Shown one piece after another: positions 15,626 through 23,191 of a stretch of DNA of 23,191 nucleotides. Below the pieces are notes generated by a model that saw only the letters and a program-made list of their open reading frames with translations, had not been told where the DNA came from and did not search any database. The DNA is from JANOXC01 sp031418215. GTDB taxonomy: Bacteria > Bacteroidota > Bacteroidia > AKYH767-A > OLB10. The stretch lies in the NCBI GenBank assembly GCA_031418215.1, contig JANOXC010000122.1, positions 1 to 23,191 on the forward strand. Reading direction: 5' to 3'. The position numbers and the translations under genes were made by a program. Every line of letters starts with the position of its first letter. Within the stretch, counting starts at the first letter, position 1.

Positions 15626-16870
15626 TCACTTCAAATCTTTCAACAATATTTTCCTCAATACACTTAAGGCATTCATTGCCGTCATCTGAATATTTCTTTC
15701 CCGATCACCGCCAAACTGAAATTTCTTGGTTACAACTCCGCTGGGAGTGCCTACTCCTACCCAAACTGTTCCAACAGGTTTATCGCTTGTTCCGCCCGAT
15801 GGACCTGCAATTCCGGTAGTTGCAATTGAATAGTCGGTTTTAAAACATGACAATGCCCCTTTTGCCATCATTATTACTACCTTTTCGCTAACTGCACCAA
15901 ATTGAGTTAATATCTCCATTGGGACATTTAACAAATCTGTTTTACTTTGGTATGAATAGGTAATAGTTGAGCCCATATAATATTCCGAACTTCCCGGAAC
16001 AGTGGTAATAAGATGCGCAAGGTATCCTCCTGAACAACTTTCAGCAGTTGAAATTGTTTTATGAGCATCGTGAAGTAATTTCCCAATAATCGATTCCAAT
16101 GATTCTTCCCCATAACCATATATATAATCTGCAATCAATGATTCCAATTGGATGGTCAGCTCATTCATTGTTCTTTTTATCAAACCTTCCTCTCCGGCAG
16201 CAGTTAATCGCAAACGTACCATTCCTGCAGAGGGTAAATAAGCCAGCTTAAATGGCTTTGGTAAATGGTCTTCAAAACTAACTAATTTGTCAGCCAAAAA
16301 ACTCTCCCCAATACCTTGCGTCAATATTGTTTTATGCATTACGAATGGCATTTTAAATCGCTTCATTAAAAGCGGTAAAACATCATTTGTCATCATGGCT
16401 TTCATTTCAAAAGGTACACCAGGCATTGAAATAAATATTTTACTATCTTCTTCAAACATCATCCCGGAAGCAGTTCCTTTATGATTGATAATTGGTGTGC
16501 AGGACAATGGCAGTTCAGCCTGGGTCCTGTTCCGCGGCGTAATCTCTCTTCCAAATTTTTGAAATATGATCTCAAGCGCTTTATAAGCATCTTCATTAAA
16601 CACCAAGTGTGTATTGAAATATTTACAGAGTGTTTCTTTGGTAATATCATCCTTCGTTGGACCCAGTCCACCGGTAATTAAAATGATATCTGCCCGCTGT
16701 CTTGCTTCATTAAGTGCATTTAAAATATGTTGTTCCTCATCTGAAACGGAGGTAATTTGAAAAACCCTGATGCCGGCAAGATTCAACTGTGTTGCCATCC
16801 AGGCTGAATTGGTGTCAACTACTTGTCCTATTAGTAATTCATCTCCTATAGTTATGATTTCTGCTAGCAT
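15626..16870 (-). CDS. cinA: CinA family protein: MoCF-type domain plus nicotinamide-nucleotide amidase domain
   Basis: This 414-residue protein has the standard two-part CinA layout. Residues 1-170 are a MoaB/MogA-like domain (ITIGDELLIGQVVDTNS near the start, TGGLGPTKDDITKE at 65-78), which in CinA acts as an ADP-ribose pyrophosphatase-like unit. Residues about 255-414 are the PncC amidase domain with STAESCSGG, an AVSE segment and ATTGIAGPSGG, which deamidates nicotinamide mononucleotide to feed the pyridine nucleotide salvage cycle. Length is normal for full CinA. The ATG at 16870 gives the usual N-terminus. It is divergent from the DUF4197 gene, and a 290-base spacer separates it from the carotenoid operon downstream. 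Confidence 0.95.
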   Translation of the reverse strand: MLAEIITIGDELLIGQVVDTNSAWMATQLNLAGIRVFQITSVSDEEQHILNALNEARQRADIILITGGLGPTKDDITKETLCKYFNTHLVFNEDAYKALEIIFQKFGREITPRNRTQAELPLSCTPIINHKGTASGMMFEEDSKIFISMPGVPFEMKAMMTNDVLPLLMKRFKMPFVMHKTILTQGIGESFLADKLVSFEDHLPKPFKLAYLPSAGMVRLRLTAAGEEGLIKRTMNELTIQLESLIADYIYGYGEESLESIIGKLLHDAHKTISTAESCSGGYLAHLITTVPGSSEYYMGSTITYSYQSKTDLLNVPMEILTQFGAVSEKVVIMMAKGALSCFKTDYSIATTGIAGPSGGTSDKPVGTVWVGVGTPSGVVTKKFQFGGDRERNIQMTAMNALSVLRKILLKDLK

Positions 16871-16876
16871 TTTTTT

Positions 16877-16941
16877 GTGATGAGAAAATGAGGTGATGAG
16901 GTGGTTAAGCGATTAAGCGATGAGGCAATAAGGCGATTTGG
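16877..16941. repeat. GATGAGGC/GATTAAGC phrase-repeat tract
   Basis: Seven to eight imperfect copies of an eight-base phrase (GATGAGAA, GGTGATGAG, GGTTAAGC, GATTAAGC, GATGAGGC, AATAAGGC, GATTTGGG) fill the first part of the spacer between the divergent cinA and DUF4197 genes. The tract lies just upstream of the cinA start. It shares no phrase with the other tracts. Confidence 0.75.
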
Positions 16942-17067
16942 GAATATGTACCGCTACAATTTGTTAATGTTGTATGAGGTAATACCATCATTCGCTATTG
17001 CTCTGGATGGTGATACAAAAGTATGAAGTAGTTGTGAACCCCGGACAGAAATTAGAACTAATGACAA

Positions 17068-17075
17068 TATCTTTG
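17068..17075 (+). promoter_or_regulatory. Candidate -7 element of the DUF4197 gene
   Basis: TATCTTTG is an exact TAnnTTTG match, ending 24 bases before the ATG at 17100. This supports the start at 17100 over an in-frame ATG at 16998, which lies upstream of the promoter. No good -33 element is visible. Confidence 0.5.
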
Positions 17076-17099
17076 CCTGCGAAAGGTTTAAAAGAAATT

Positions 17100-17822
17100 A
17101 TGAAAAACAAAGTACTGGCCCTGATAATTATGGTTCTGTTATTCAATCAGACCAATGCCCAAATCAATATTAACAGTGTAATCAATTCCGTTAACAGCGC
17201 AGTAAGTGCAGGCAGTTTAAGCACTGCTGATATTACTAAAGGATTAAAAGAAGCTTTGACCATTGGCAGCAATACAGCCGGAACGTCTGCTTCAAAACTC
17301 GATGGATTTTATAAAAACCCTGCCATCAAGATCCCTTACCCCCATGAAACAGAACATATGATGGCCACCTTAAAACGTATGGGAATGACGAAACAGGTTG
17401 CTGAATTTGAAAAACAATTGAATCGTGCAGCTGAAGATGCTGCGAAAAAAGCAGCCCCGATATTTGTAAACGCTGTTAAAAACCTGACTATTAATGACGG
17501 CCTTACGATTTTAAAAGGAAAAGATGATGAAGCTACCCAATATTTGAAACAAAAAACTTCCTTGCAATTAACCAATGAGTTTAAACCAATTATTGCCGCC
17601 TCATTAAAAAAAGTTGAAATCACCAAGTACTGGAAACCGCTATTTACTAAATACAATAAAATTCCTTTGGTGACAAAAGTAAACCCAAATCTTGATGCTT
17701 ATGTAACTCAAAAAGCAACCGATGGTTTGTTTTTATTGGTCGCACAGGAAGAATTAAAAATTCGTAAAGACCCTGCGGCACGTGGGACTGATATTTTGAA
17801 AAAAGTTTTTGGGGCGAAGTGA
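17100..17822 (+). CDS. DUF4197 domain-containing exported protein
   Basis: From ATG at 17100 this is 240 residues. The N-terminus is a signal peptide (MKNK, then a hydrophobic core, ending near NQTNAQ). The rest matches DUF4197 throughout: STADITKGLKEAL, KLDGFYKNPAIKIPYP, a central NRAAEDAAKKAAPIF segment, DEATQYLKQKT, and a C-terminal KATDGLFLLVAQEE with IRKDPAARGTDILKKVFG. The family is widespread in Gram-negative bacteria, exported and mainly helical, with no established function. An in-frame ATG at 16998 would add 34 residues ahead of the signal peptide and is unlikely because the candidate promoter lies between the two. Confidence 0.92.
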   Translation: MKNKVLALIIMVLLFNQTNAQININSVINSVNSAVSAGSLSTADITKGLKEALTIGSNTAGTSASKLDGFYKNPAIKIPYPHETEHMMATLKRMGMTKQVAEFEKQLNRAAEDAAKKAAPIFVNAVKNLTINDGLTILKGKDDEATQYLKQKTSLQLTNEFKPIIAASLKKVEITKYWKPLFTKYNKIPLVTKVNPNLDAYVTQKATDGLFLLVAQEELKIRKDPAARGTDILKKVFGAK

Positions 17823-17938
17823 ATTTAGTGAATAGTGCCATCCTACGTAAAACAACTTCGGATGGTAATAAATATTGATTTTAAAAAGTTGATTTACTAT
17901 TTGCAATTCACAACTATTTTTTTTAGATCAACGTCGAT

Positions 17939-19471
17939 TTATCTCCAGATAAAAATATCTTCTTTTGACATTGGCCTGTAATTTTGAAGCCATTTGTATC
18001 CTTTTAATCTTAAATCCAACGGATTGGTTTCCTTAACCGGGAAAAGTGTAGCATCAGGTTTGTATAACAATGAAATACGTTCAACCTTATTTTCATTGAT
18101 AAAAATGACCATATCACTGCAATCTGCCTGGTTTACACCCGTGATCTGTTGATTTTTATTTCGGAGGTAATAAATGGTTTGCCCATTGCCAATAACATGA
18201 ATTTTATATAGTTTATTATTATTAAAATAACCGGTCATATCCCGACCTTTTATCTGATTAAAACGCAGTGTATCTTCCTGGGATACAATTAATGAATTCA
18301 ATCGTAATTGAAGACTATATATTTTATTTCCGGAGAGCGTAAGTGAAATGGAATCTGCCGTCAGTTGGTTTTTCTCACTCCACAAAACAGGATCTCCATA
18401 AAACCGCATCGTGGAATCCGCTGTCGTATAAACCAAAGAGTCGCATTTCCCTTGCAAATCGGTTTTATATATTCTGGCATGCTTATAAGCATAATATGAC
18501 TTTAATGCTTTTAAAGTATCTTCCATAGCAAACAGCGTATCAGCATGCATGAACATTGAATCGGTTTCAAACTCCTTTATTAATTGTGCTTTACCTGTCA
18601 CCAACGACTTATGTGTTTGTTCGTTCAAATACGCATAGTCACCTGAAATAATTACCTTTTGAACAGTATCTGTAACGTACACATTTCTAAAAGCCTGACC
18701 AATCTTTTCCTTTCTATCATAAAGGATACTATCGCCCTGTAAACGCTTGCTTTTTGATTGAATAAAAGCATTTCTGCTGAAATAAGATTTTCCGGTATTG
18801 GAATTATACCAACCATATTCACAGTAAATAAAGGAGCTGTCGGTTCCGGTACTGTTAATATAACAAGGTCCGAAAAAGTATGATGTGGCAGAAGGAGAAT
18901 GATACTTCAGCGTATCTGTATGTATGATATACTCAGGATTGGTAAGTACCACATCATCTTTAAAAAAAACCATTTTCTCTTTCGAGAAATAATACCCTTT
19001 TTTACTTGTCAGTACATTTTCATGATCCTCCACTTTCGCTCCTGTTGAATAATCAGCAATATCCGTTTCAGTATTATAATTTAACGTCTGCGTAGTCAAA
19101 GTCATTTTGCCATCAGTGAGTTGTACATCCTTTGTTATGATGGCTTGCTTTGTGTTTCCATCATAATGCAATGTTTTGCCAATCATTTTAACATCGGGCC
19201 CTTCGATGCGTATATCGCCAAAAGCATCGATGCTATTGCTCTTTTCAAAAAACAATGCACTATCACAATACATCAATGTGGTGTTTTGTTTGAAGATCAC
19301 GTCTCCTCTCAGCCTCCTGACTTCCTCTCCACCAATCTTTACACCTTCCAGTGAATTTGCCTGAACGATCTCCACGCGCCTTGACTCTTGCGAAAATGAC
19401 TCACCAACTAAAAGTGTTAAAAATGAAACTGATAAATAAATTAGTTTCCAATGATTTTTCTGGAAAAACAT
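17939..19471 (-). CDS. OstA-like / LptA-type envelope protein
   Basis: With the start at ATG 19471 this is 510 residues, opening with a signal peptide that ends near GESFSQ. The mature part is a long run of short beta strands with repeated patterns such as LRGDVIFKQNTTLMYCDSA, AFGDIRIEGPD and LTADSISLTLSG, typical of OstA/LptA beta-jellyroll domains; at least two copies are apparent. Such domains move lipopolysaccharide across the periplasm (LptA, LptD N-terminus). This Bacteroidota family is related, but its exact role in that pathway is inferred. Another in-frame ATG lies at 19495. Upstream of it the frame stays open as a hydrophobic stretch reaching the purA stop at a TTG, which I regard as leader. 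Probably cotranscribed with purA, 91 bases upstream. Confidence 0.85.
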   Translation of the reverse strand: MFFQKNHWKLIYLSVSFLTLLVGESFSQESRRVEIVQANSLEGVKIGGEEVRRLRGDVIFKQNTTLMYCDSALFFEKSNSIDAFGDIRIEGPDVKMIGKTLHYDGNTKQAIITKDVQLTDGKMTLTTQTLNYNTETDIADYSTGAKVEDHENVLTSKKGYYFSKEKMVFFKDDVVLTNPEYIIHTDTLKYHSPSATSYFFGPCYINSTGTDSSFIYCEYGWYNSNTGKSYFSRNAFIQSKSKRLQGDSILYDRKEKIGQAFRNVYVTDTVQKVIISGDYAYLNEQTHKSLVTGKAQLIKEFETDSMFMHADTLFAMEDTLKALKSYYAYKHARIYKTDLQGKCDSLVYTTADSTMRFYGDPVLWSEKNQLTADSISLTLSGNKIYSLQLRLNSLIVSQEDTLRFNQIKGRDMTGYFNNNKLYKIHVIGNGQTIYYLRNKNQQITGVNQADCSDMVIFINENKVERISLLYKPDATLFPVKETNPLDLRLKGYKWLQNYRPMSKEDIFIWR

Positions 19472-19562
19472 CAATCTGCCAACATTATTCAGCATCAACA
19501 AAAAAGCATATAATACTATTATGCCTGAAATAAACTGTAAGGCAACAATATATATGTTGATA

Positions 19563-20840
19563 TTAAACAGCAAGGTGTCTTCTTAAAGTTTGTGTTCGGT
19601 CAGGACCGACAGAAACAATGGTAACTGGAAGTTTTGTTTCCTGTTCAATATAGGCGATGTATTCATGCAATGCTGCAGGCAATTCATCCGGATCCAGGGT
19701 TTTGCTGATATCGGTTTGCCATCCTTTCATTTCTTTATATATCGGCGTTGCCTCATTATTTACAAGGTCGAATGGCATATGGTCAATAACCTTACCCATA
19801 TATTTATAGTGCGTGCAAACTTTAAGGGTATCAAAGCCGCTTAAAACATCAGGCTTCATCATAATTAACTGGGTTACGCCATTTAGCATGATGGCATATT
19901 TCAAAGCAGGCATATCAAGCCAGCCGCAACGACGCGCACGACCAGTTGTTGAGCCGAACTCATTACCCCTTTTGCGCATCTCTTCGCCAACTGTATTATT
20001 TAGTTCTGTTGGAAAAGGGCCACTTCCTACACGTGTGCAATAAGCTTTAAAAATACCATACACCTCACCAATTTTAGAGGGTGCCAGTCCTAAGCCAATA
20101 CAAGTTCCTGACGTAATAGTATGCGATGAAGTAACAAATGGATAAGAACCAAAATCAATATCAAGTAATGAACCTTGTGCACCTTCCGCCAACATTGATT
20201 TTCCCTCATCAAGATAACCGTTTAAAACATATTCGCTATCAATTAAGGTTAATGACCGAAGTAATTCTATGCCGTCAAAAAAATCGGTTTCCATACTTGC
20301 CAAATCATATTTATAATCATAGAAAGACAACAAGTCTTTATGTTTCTTAATCAATGCATTGTATCGATTATTAAAATCAGGATGTTCAATATCACCAGTA
20401 CGTAAACCATTTCTTCCGGTTTTATCCATATACGCAGGACCAATCCCCTTCAACGTGCTTCCTATTTTTTCCTTTCCTTTATTTGCTTCTGAAGCAGCGT
20501 CCAACAAACGATGTGTGGGTAATATCAAATGCGCTTTCCGTGATATATATAAATTCTTTTTAACATCAACGCCCATTTTCATTAATGCATCCACTTCCTT
20601 TTTAAAAGTAACCGGATCGATTACAACACCATTACCAATAATATTTGATTTTCCCTGATGAAAAATTCCGGAAGGGATGGTATGCAAAACATGCTTTATG
20701 CCTTCAAATTCCAGAGTATGCCCAGCATTTGGACCACCCTGGAAACGGGCGATCACATCATAATGCGGTGCTAAAACATCTACTATTTTACCTTTCCCCT
20801 CATCCCCCCATTGTAATCCGAGCAATACGTCAGCTTTCAT
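19563..20840 (-). CDS. purA: Adenylosuccinate synthetase
   Basis: This 425-residue enzyme joins IMP and aspartate using GTP in the first committed step to AMP. Diagnostic segments are intact: GLQWGDEGKGK (8-18) as the GTP phosphate loop, GGPNAGHT (35-42), STLKGIGPAYMDKTGRNGLR in the IMP region, EGAQGSLLDIDFG, SSHTITSGT, STTGRARRCGWLD, and VSVGPDRTQTL near the C-terminus. Length is normal. The ATG at 20840 gives the standard MKADVLLGLQWG start. A phrase-repeat tract begins directly upstream of the ATG. The OstA-like gene follows on the same strand. Confidence 0.98.
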   Translation of the reverse strand: MKADVLLGLQWGDEGKGKIVDVLAPHYDVIARFQGGPNAGHTLEFEGIKHVLHTIPSGIFHQGKSNIIGNGVVIDPVTFKKEVDALMKMGVDVKKNLYISRKAHLILPTHRLLDAASEANKGKEKIGSTLKGIGPAYMDKTGRNGLRTGDIEHPDFNNRYNALIKKHKDLLSFYDYKYDLASMETDFFDGIELLRSLTLIDSEYVLNGYLDEGKSMLAEGAQGSLLDIDFGSYPFVTSSHTITSGTCIGLGLAPSKIGEVYGIFKAYCTRVGSGPFPTELNNTVGEEMRKRGNEFGSTTGRARRCGWLDMPALKYAIMLNGVTQLIMMKPDVLSGFDTLKVCTHYKYMGKVIDHMPFDLVNNEATPIYKEMKGWQTDISKTLDPDELPAALHEYIAYIEQETKLPVTIVSVGPDRTQTLRRHLAV

Positions 20841-20941
20841 TGAATATTTAATATTGAATAGTGAATATTGATTTTATGATGTTTATTAAACTATACTTTA
20901 TTTATTGAGATTCAAGAATCAAGACATAAGACTCAAGATTT
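20841..20941. repeat. TGAATATT and TCAAGA phrase-repeat tracts upstream of purA
   Basis: Two tracts lie in this interval. At 20841-20874 TGAATATTTA / TTGAATAG / TGAATATTGA repeats directly against the purA start codon. At 20907-20941 the phrase ATTCAAGA / ATCAAGAC / ATAAGACTCAAG is repeated about four times. The second phrase recurs at 21945-21979. Unit lengths are irregular and no protein or RNA gene is apparent. Confidence 0.65.
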
Positions 20942-21037
20942 ATTTTTTATAGAAAGGTATTTTGTGATTGGATGGAAGAGAATTAATTAAACTTAGCTAT
21001 TTTTGAAATATAATAACATGATCGCAATATCAATCAT

Positions 21038-21075
21038 TCATTTTCAAATTCTCACATTTTCAAATTGTCAAATTA
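21038..21075. repeat. ATTTTCAAATT phrase-repeat tract
   Basis: Four imperfect copies of an eight- to eleven-base phrase (CATTTTCAAATT, CTCACATTTTCAAATT, GTCAAATTA) lie just beyond the STAS gene stop, overlapping its last codons by a few bases. The phrase is distinct from the tracts nearer purA. Confidence 0.6.
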
Positions 21076-21420
21076 ATTACTAAACACTTCCGCCGCCAAT
21101 TGCTCATTGTCTGTTACTGAAAACACATTAACCAGTTTAGTAATGACTAATAACGTTCTTATTTTTTCTGGCACATTGCAAATTACTGCTTCCCCACCCG
21201 ATTTACGGGCTACCGATAAGATATTGAGCAACACATTGAGTCCGGTGCTGTTCATATATTTAAAATCAGAAAAATCAATGATGAAATTAGTTGAATCTTT
21301 CTCAATGCAATTATCGATTTCATTCAACAACTCAGTAGCCTGACCTTTTTCCATCAAATTGCCACTTAAATTAACCAGGGTATATTTCCCTTTTTCCTTG
21401 ATATTATATCCGAACTCCAT
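21073..21420 (-). CDS. STAS-domain protein, anti-sigma factor antagonist type
   Basis: This 115-residue protein is a single STAS domain. After two N-terminal strands (TLVNLSGNL) come the helix around ELLNEIDNCI and the strand NFIIDFSDFKYMNSTGLNVLL (about 45-65). In classical anti-anti-sigma factors Ser in DSSGLG is phosphorylated; here the motif is MNSTGLN (about 56-62), keeping Ser-Thr-Gly. This suggests control by a serine kinase or anti-sigma factor, but none is nearby. It starts two bases after the Fur-family stop and is probably cotranscribed with it. Confidence 0.9.
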   Translation of the reverse strand: MEFGYNIKEKGKYTLVNLSGNLMEKGQATELLNEIDNCIEKDSTNFIIDFSDFKYMNSTGLNVLLNILSVARKSGGEAVICNVPEKIRTLLVITKLVNVFSVTDNEQLAAEVFSN

Positions 21421-21422
21421 AT

Positions 21423-21932
21423 TTAATGTTGATTGATTTTAGGTCGCAAAGTTACCTGTTTTTTTGAAAGATGTTCACAGCTGCCAGATTGCTCCAATTT
21501 CAGGCATTTTCCAAAGAGATTTAATGAATGGTTCGTAACCCTGAAATTCAAAATTTCTCCCATCATGGTCTGAATCTGGTGAATACGGGGATCACAAAAC
21601 TCCAAGACCTTATCGCAATCGGCACATATCAGGTGGTCGTGCTGCTTAAAGGCGTAGGATCGCTCAAACATCGCCAGGTTTTTACCGAACTGATGGCGGG
21701 TAATTAGGTCACATTGCAATAAATGCTCAATGGTATTATATAACGTGGCACGACTGATTTCATGCTTTTTCTTCAGCATCAATTCATATAGTGAATCTAC
21801 ATCAAAATGCCCCTCCAGTATGTATATCTCTCTTAAAATCGCAAACCTTTCCGGTGTTTTGCGTAACCTGTTTTGCTCGAGATATTTCTCAAGTATTGTT
21901 TTTACGGTTTGCTGGAGGTTTTTATTCTGCAT
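21423..21932 (-). CDS. Fur-family metal- or peroxide-responsive transcriptional regulator
   Basis: From ATG at 21932 this is 169 residues. The winged helix is clear: RKTPERFAILREI, then HFDVDSLYELM and ISRATLYNTIEHLL, the recognition helix of Fur proteins. The regulatory part has HDHLICADCDKVLEF, with a CxxC pair for structural zinc. The second Cys pair is spaced as C-x8-C (GKCLKLEQSGSC) rather than CxxC or C-x4-C. Whether it senses iron, zinc or peroxide cannot be decided from sequence. A TTG 15 bases upstream is in frame, but the ATG is the better start. The STAS gene follows after two bases. Confidence 0.93.
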   Translation of the reverse strand: MQNKNLQQTVKTILEKYLEQNRLRKTPERFAILREIYILEGHFDVDSLYELMLKKKHEISRATLYNTIEHLLQCDLITRHQFGKNLAMFERSYAFKQHDHLICADCDKVLEFCDPRIHQIQTMMGEILNFRVTNHSLNLFGKCLKLEQSGSCEHLSKKQVTLRPKINQH

Positions 21933-21944
21933 TATTAGTTGGGA

Positions 21945-22021
21945 CAAGAGTCAAGAACCAAGAATTAAGAATCAAGATTTTTTATTTTTTCAATTCGTAA
22001 ATTCGCCTTAATTCGTATTCG
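21945..22021. repeat. TCAAGA and AATTCG phrase-repeat tracts between RSH and Fur genes
   Basis: Two tracts fill most of this 103-base spacer (22035-21933). At 21945-21979 AGTCAAGA / ACCAAGA / ATTAAGA / ATCAAGA repeats with a period of about seven to eight bases, the same phrase as 20907-20941. At 21989-22021 CAATTCGTAA / ATTCGCCTT / AATTCGTATTCG repeats AATTCG about four times. They lie upstream of the Fur gene start. Confidence 0.7.
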
Positions 22022-22035
22022 TTGTCACATTGCTA

Positions 22036-23191
22036 TTAATCAATTCGTAAAACAGATACGATACCATTTAAGCTTTTTAGTTTTTTCATCAGGTTTTGCA
22101 GATGACCTGTATCGTGCACAAATAACATAATCGTTCCTTCAAACAGTCCATCAAGACTTTCAATATTTAATGAACGTATATTAACTTTCAGTTCACTTGA
22201 TATCACCTTGGTAATATTATTTACAACACCCACATCATCCATTCCGGTGATTTTAATTCCTGCAAGAAATGCAATCTGCTGTTGATTAAACCATCTAGCT
22301 TTTACAATACGATATGCATAATTTGACATTAATTGAATTGCATTCGGACAATTAGTACGATGGATTTTAATGCCTTCATTAATGGTGATAAAACCAAACA
22401 CATCATCACCGGGTATCGGGTTGCAACAAGGTGATAATTTGTAATCTATCTTTTCCAGTCCTTCTCCAATCACCAGCATATCAGACTTACCGCGAACATT
22501 TCGAACAATATCATCAAATGACTGCTGTTCAGTTTTCACAGGGAGTTTCAACTTACCCGTTTCCTTTTGTTCGAAAAAGTCGCGCAGGTTTTTTAAATCA
22601 ATTGCTTCAACTGCTATCCGATGATAAAAATCTGTTACATTAGAGACTTTATAGAATAGCAACAACTCATTTACATTGTAATCCTGTTTAGGCAATTTCA
22701 AATGACGGAGTTTGCGTTCAAAAATTTCTTTCCCTTCCTCCGACAATCTTTTCTTCTCTTCTTTTAAGGCTGCTTTGATTTTAGATTTTGCCTTAGCCGT
22801 AATTACAAAACTCATCCAGTCATCTTTCGGATGTTGTTTTGAAGAAGTGATGATCTCCACCTGGTCACCACTGTCAAGTTTATAAGAAATTGGAACCAGC
22901 CGGTGATTGATTTTAGCACCAATACACTTTGCTCCTATATCAGAATGAATTTCATAGGCAAAGTCGAGGGCTGTACTTCCTACCGGCAATGTTCTGATTT
23001 CGCCGGTTGGTGTAAACACAAAAATCTCATCAGCAAATAAATTCAGCTTAAAATCATCGATAAAATCAAGGGCATTCGACTCCGGATTTTCCAACATTTC
23101 TCTGATTCGGCTGATCCACTCATCCAAACCTTTTTCCTGGTTGGACTCTTTATATTTCCAGTGCGCCGCATAACCTTTTTCAGCAATTTCA
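22036..23191 (-). CDS. rsh: RelA/SpoT homologue, C-terminal half (5' end beyond window)
   Basis: The frame enters from the right edge with EIAEKGYAAHWKYKE, the highly conserved end of the (p)ppGpp synthetase domain, and has no start in the window; about 384 residues are seen. A TGS domain follows (IFVFTPTGEIRTLPVGSTA then AYEIHSDIGAKCIGAKIN), then a helical domain, the conserved-Cys zinc-finger segment (SPCCNPIPGDDVFGFI, HRTNCPNA) and a C-terminal ACT domain (ITGMDDVGVVNNITKVIS to the end at IVSVLRID). These parts bind the ribosome and regulate the balance of synthesis and hydrolysis of the alarmone. The HD hydrolase domain lies outside, so bifunctionality cannot be confirmed. Fur, STAS and purA follow on the same strand. 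Confidence 0.96.
   Translation of the reverse strand, partial: EIAEKGYAAHWKYKESNQEKGLDEWISRIREMLENPESNALDFIDDFKLNLFADEIFVFTPTGEIRTLPVGSTALDFAYEIHSDIGAKCIGAKINHRLVPISYKLDSGDQVEIITSSKQHPKDDWMSFVITAKAKSKIKAALKEEKKRLSEEGKEIFERKLRHLKLPKQDYNVNELLLFYKVSNVTDFYHRIAVEAIDLKNLRDFFEQKETGKLKLPVKTEQQSFDDIVRNVRGKSDMLVIGEGLEKIDYKLSPCCNPIPGDDVFGFITINEGIKIHRTNCPNAIQLMSNYAYRIVKARWFNQQQIAFLAGIKITGMDDVGVVNNITKVISSELKVNIRSLNIESLDGLFEGTIMLFVHDTGHLQNLMKKLKSLNGIVSVLRID

Noticed and set aside
16998..17099. Upstream in-frame start for the DUF4197 protein
   Set aside because: It would bury the signal peptide behind 34 residues and lies upstream of the candidate promoter at 17068-17075.
17837..17866. Hairpin GCCATCC ... 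GGATGGT between the DUF4197 and OstA-like genes as a terminator
   Set aside because: Only seven pairs with a 16-base loop and no T-run on either strand.
21933..21947. TTG start extending the Fur-family protein by five residues
   Set aside because: An ATG at 21932 gives a normal Fur N-terminus; the upstream part borders a repeat tract.

Overview
The window reads as chromosomal DNA of a member of the Bacteroidota, most likely in or near the Chitinophagaceae. The evidence is the AT-rich sequence, the absence of Shine-Dalgarno sites with A-rich leaders instead, several -7 elements of the form TAnnTTTG, SprB/MBG/Ig-like surface domains, a Bacteroidota-type carotenoid operon, and a housekeeping string RSH, Fur, STAS, purA, OstA-like. 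This placement is an inference from gene content; no rRNA is present.

Region 1 (1-5237, minus): one giant secreted protein, cut by the left edge. It has a beta-rich N-terminal domain, three Ig/PKD-like repeats, a subtilisin-fold protease whose usual His position carries Glu (DEGRAM motif), an IPT-like domain, MBG-type domains interrupted by an Asn-rich hexapeptide repeat, and the start of a SprB repeat. A quiet 584-base intergenic stretch follows.

Region 2 (5822-9319): a pirin, a TMEM175-family channel, a small S4 RNA-binding protein (minus strand, possibly leaderless) and a DEAD-box helicase, separated by intergenic stretches of degenerate short phrase repeats.

Region 3 (9324-15369, minus): a compact carotenoid operon. 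In transcription order it encodes a CarH/LitR-like B12-binding MerR regulator, phytoene desaturase (crtI), phytoene synthase (crtB), a conserved secreted helical-repeat protein, IPP isomerase (idi), an SRPBCC protein, beta-carotene hydroxylase (crtZ) and a fused CrtYcd-type lycopene cyclase. The enzymes suffice for IPP/DMAPP balance, phytoene, lycopene, beta-carotene and zeaxanthin; GGPP synthase is not in the window. Nearly all genes overlap or abut. The exception is a 72-base gap before idi, which is explained well by a one-base frameshift at the end of the preceding gene. A perfect 10+10 inverted repeat spans the predicted promoter of the regulator, pointing to light- and B12-dependent autorepression of the operon.

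Region 4 (15626-23191): cinA and, divergently, a DUF4197 protein; then on the minus strand an RSH (p)ppGpp enzyme (cut by the right edge), a Fur-family regulator, a STAS anti-sigma antagonist, purA and an OstA/LptA-like envelope protein.

The least explained signal is in the spacers. At least seven intergenic tracts each consist of a different short phrase (6-10 bases) repeated imperfectly. Some phrases recur at more than one locus.
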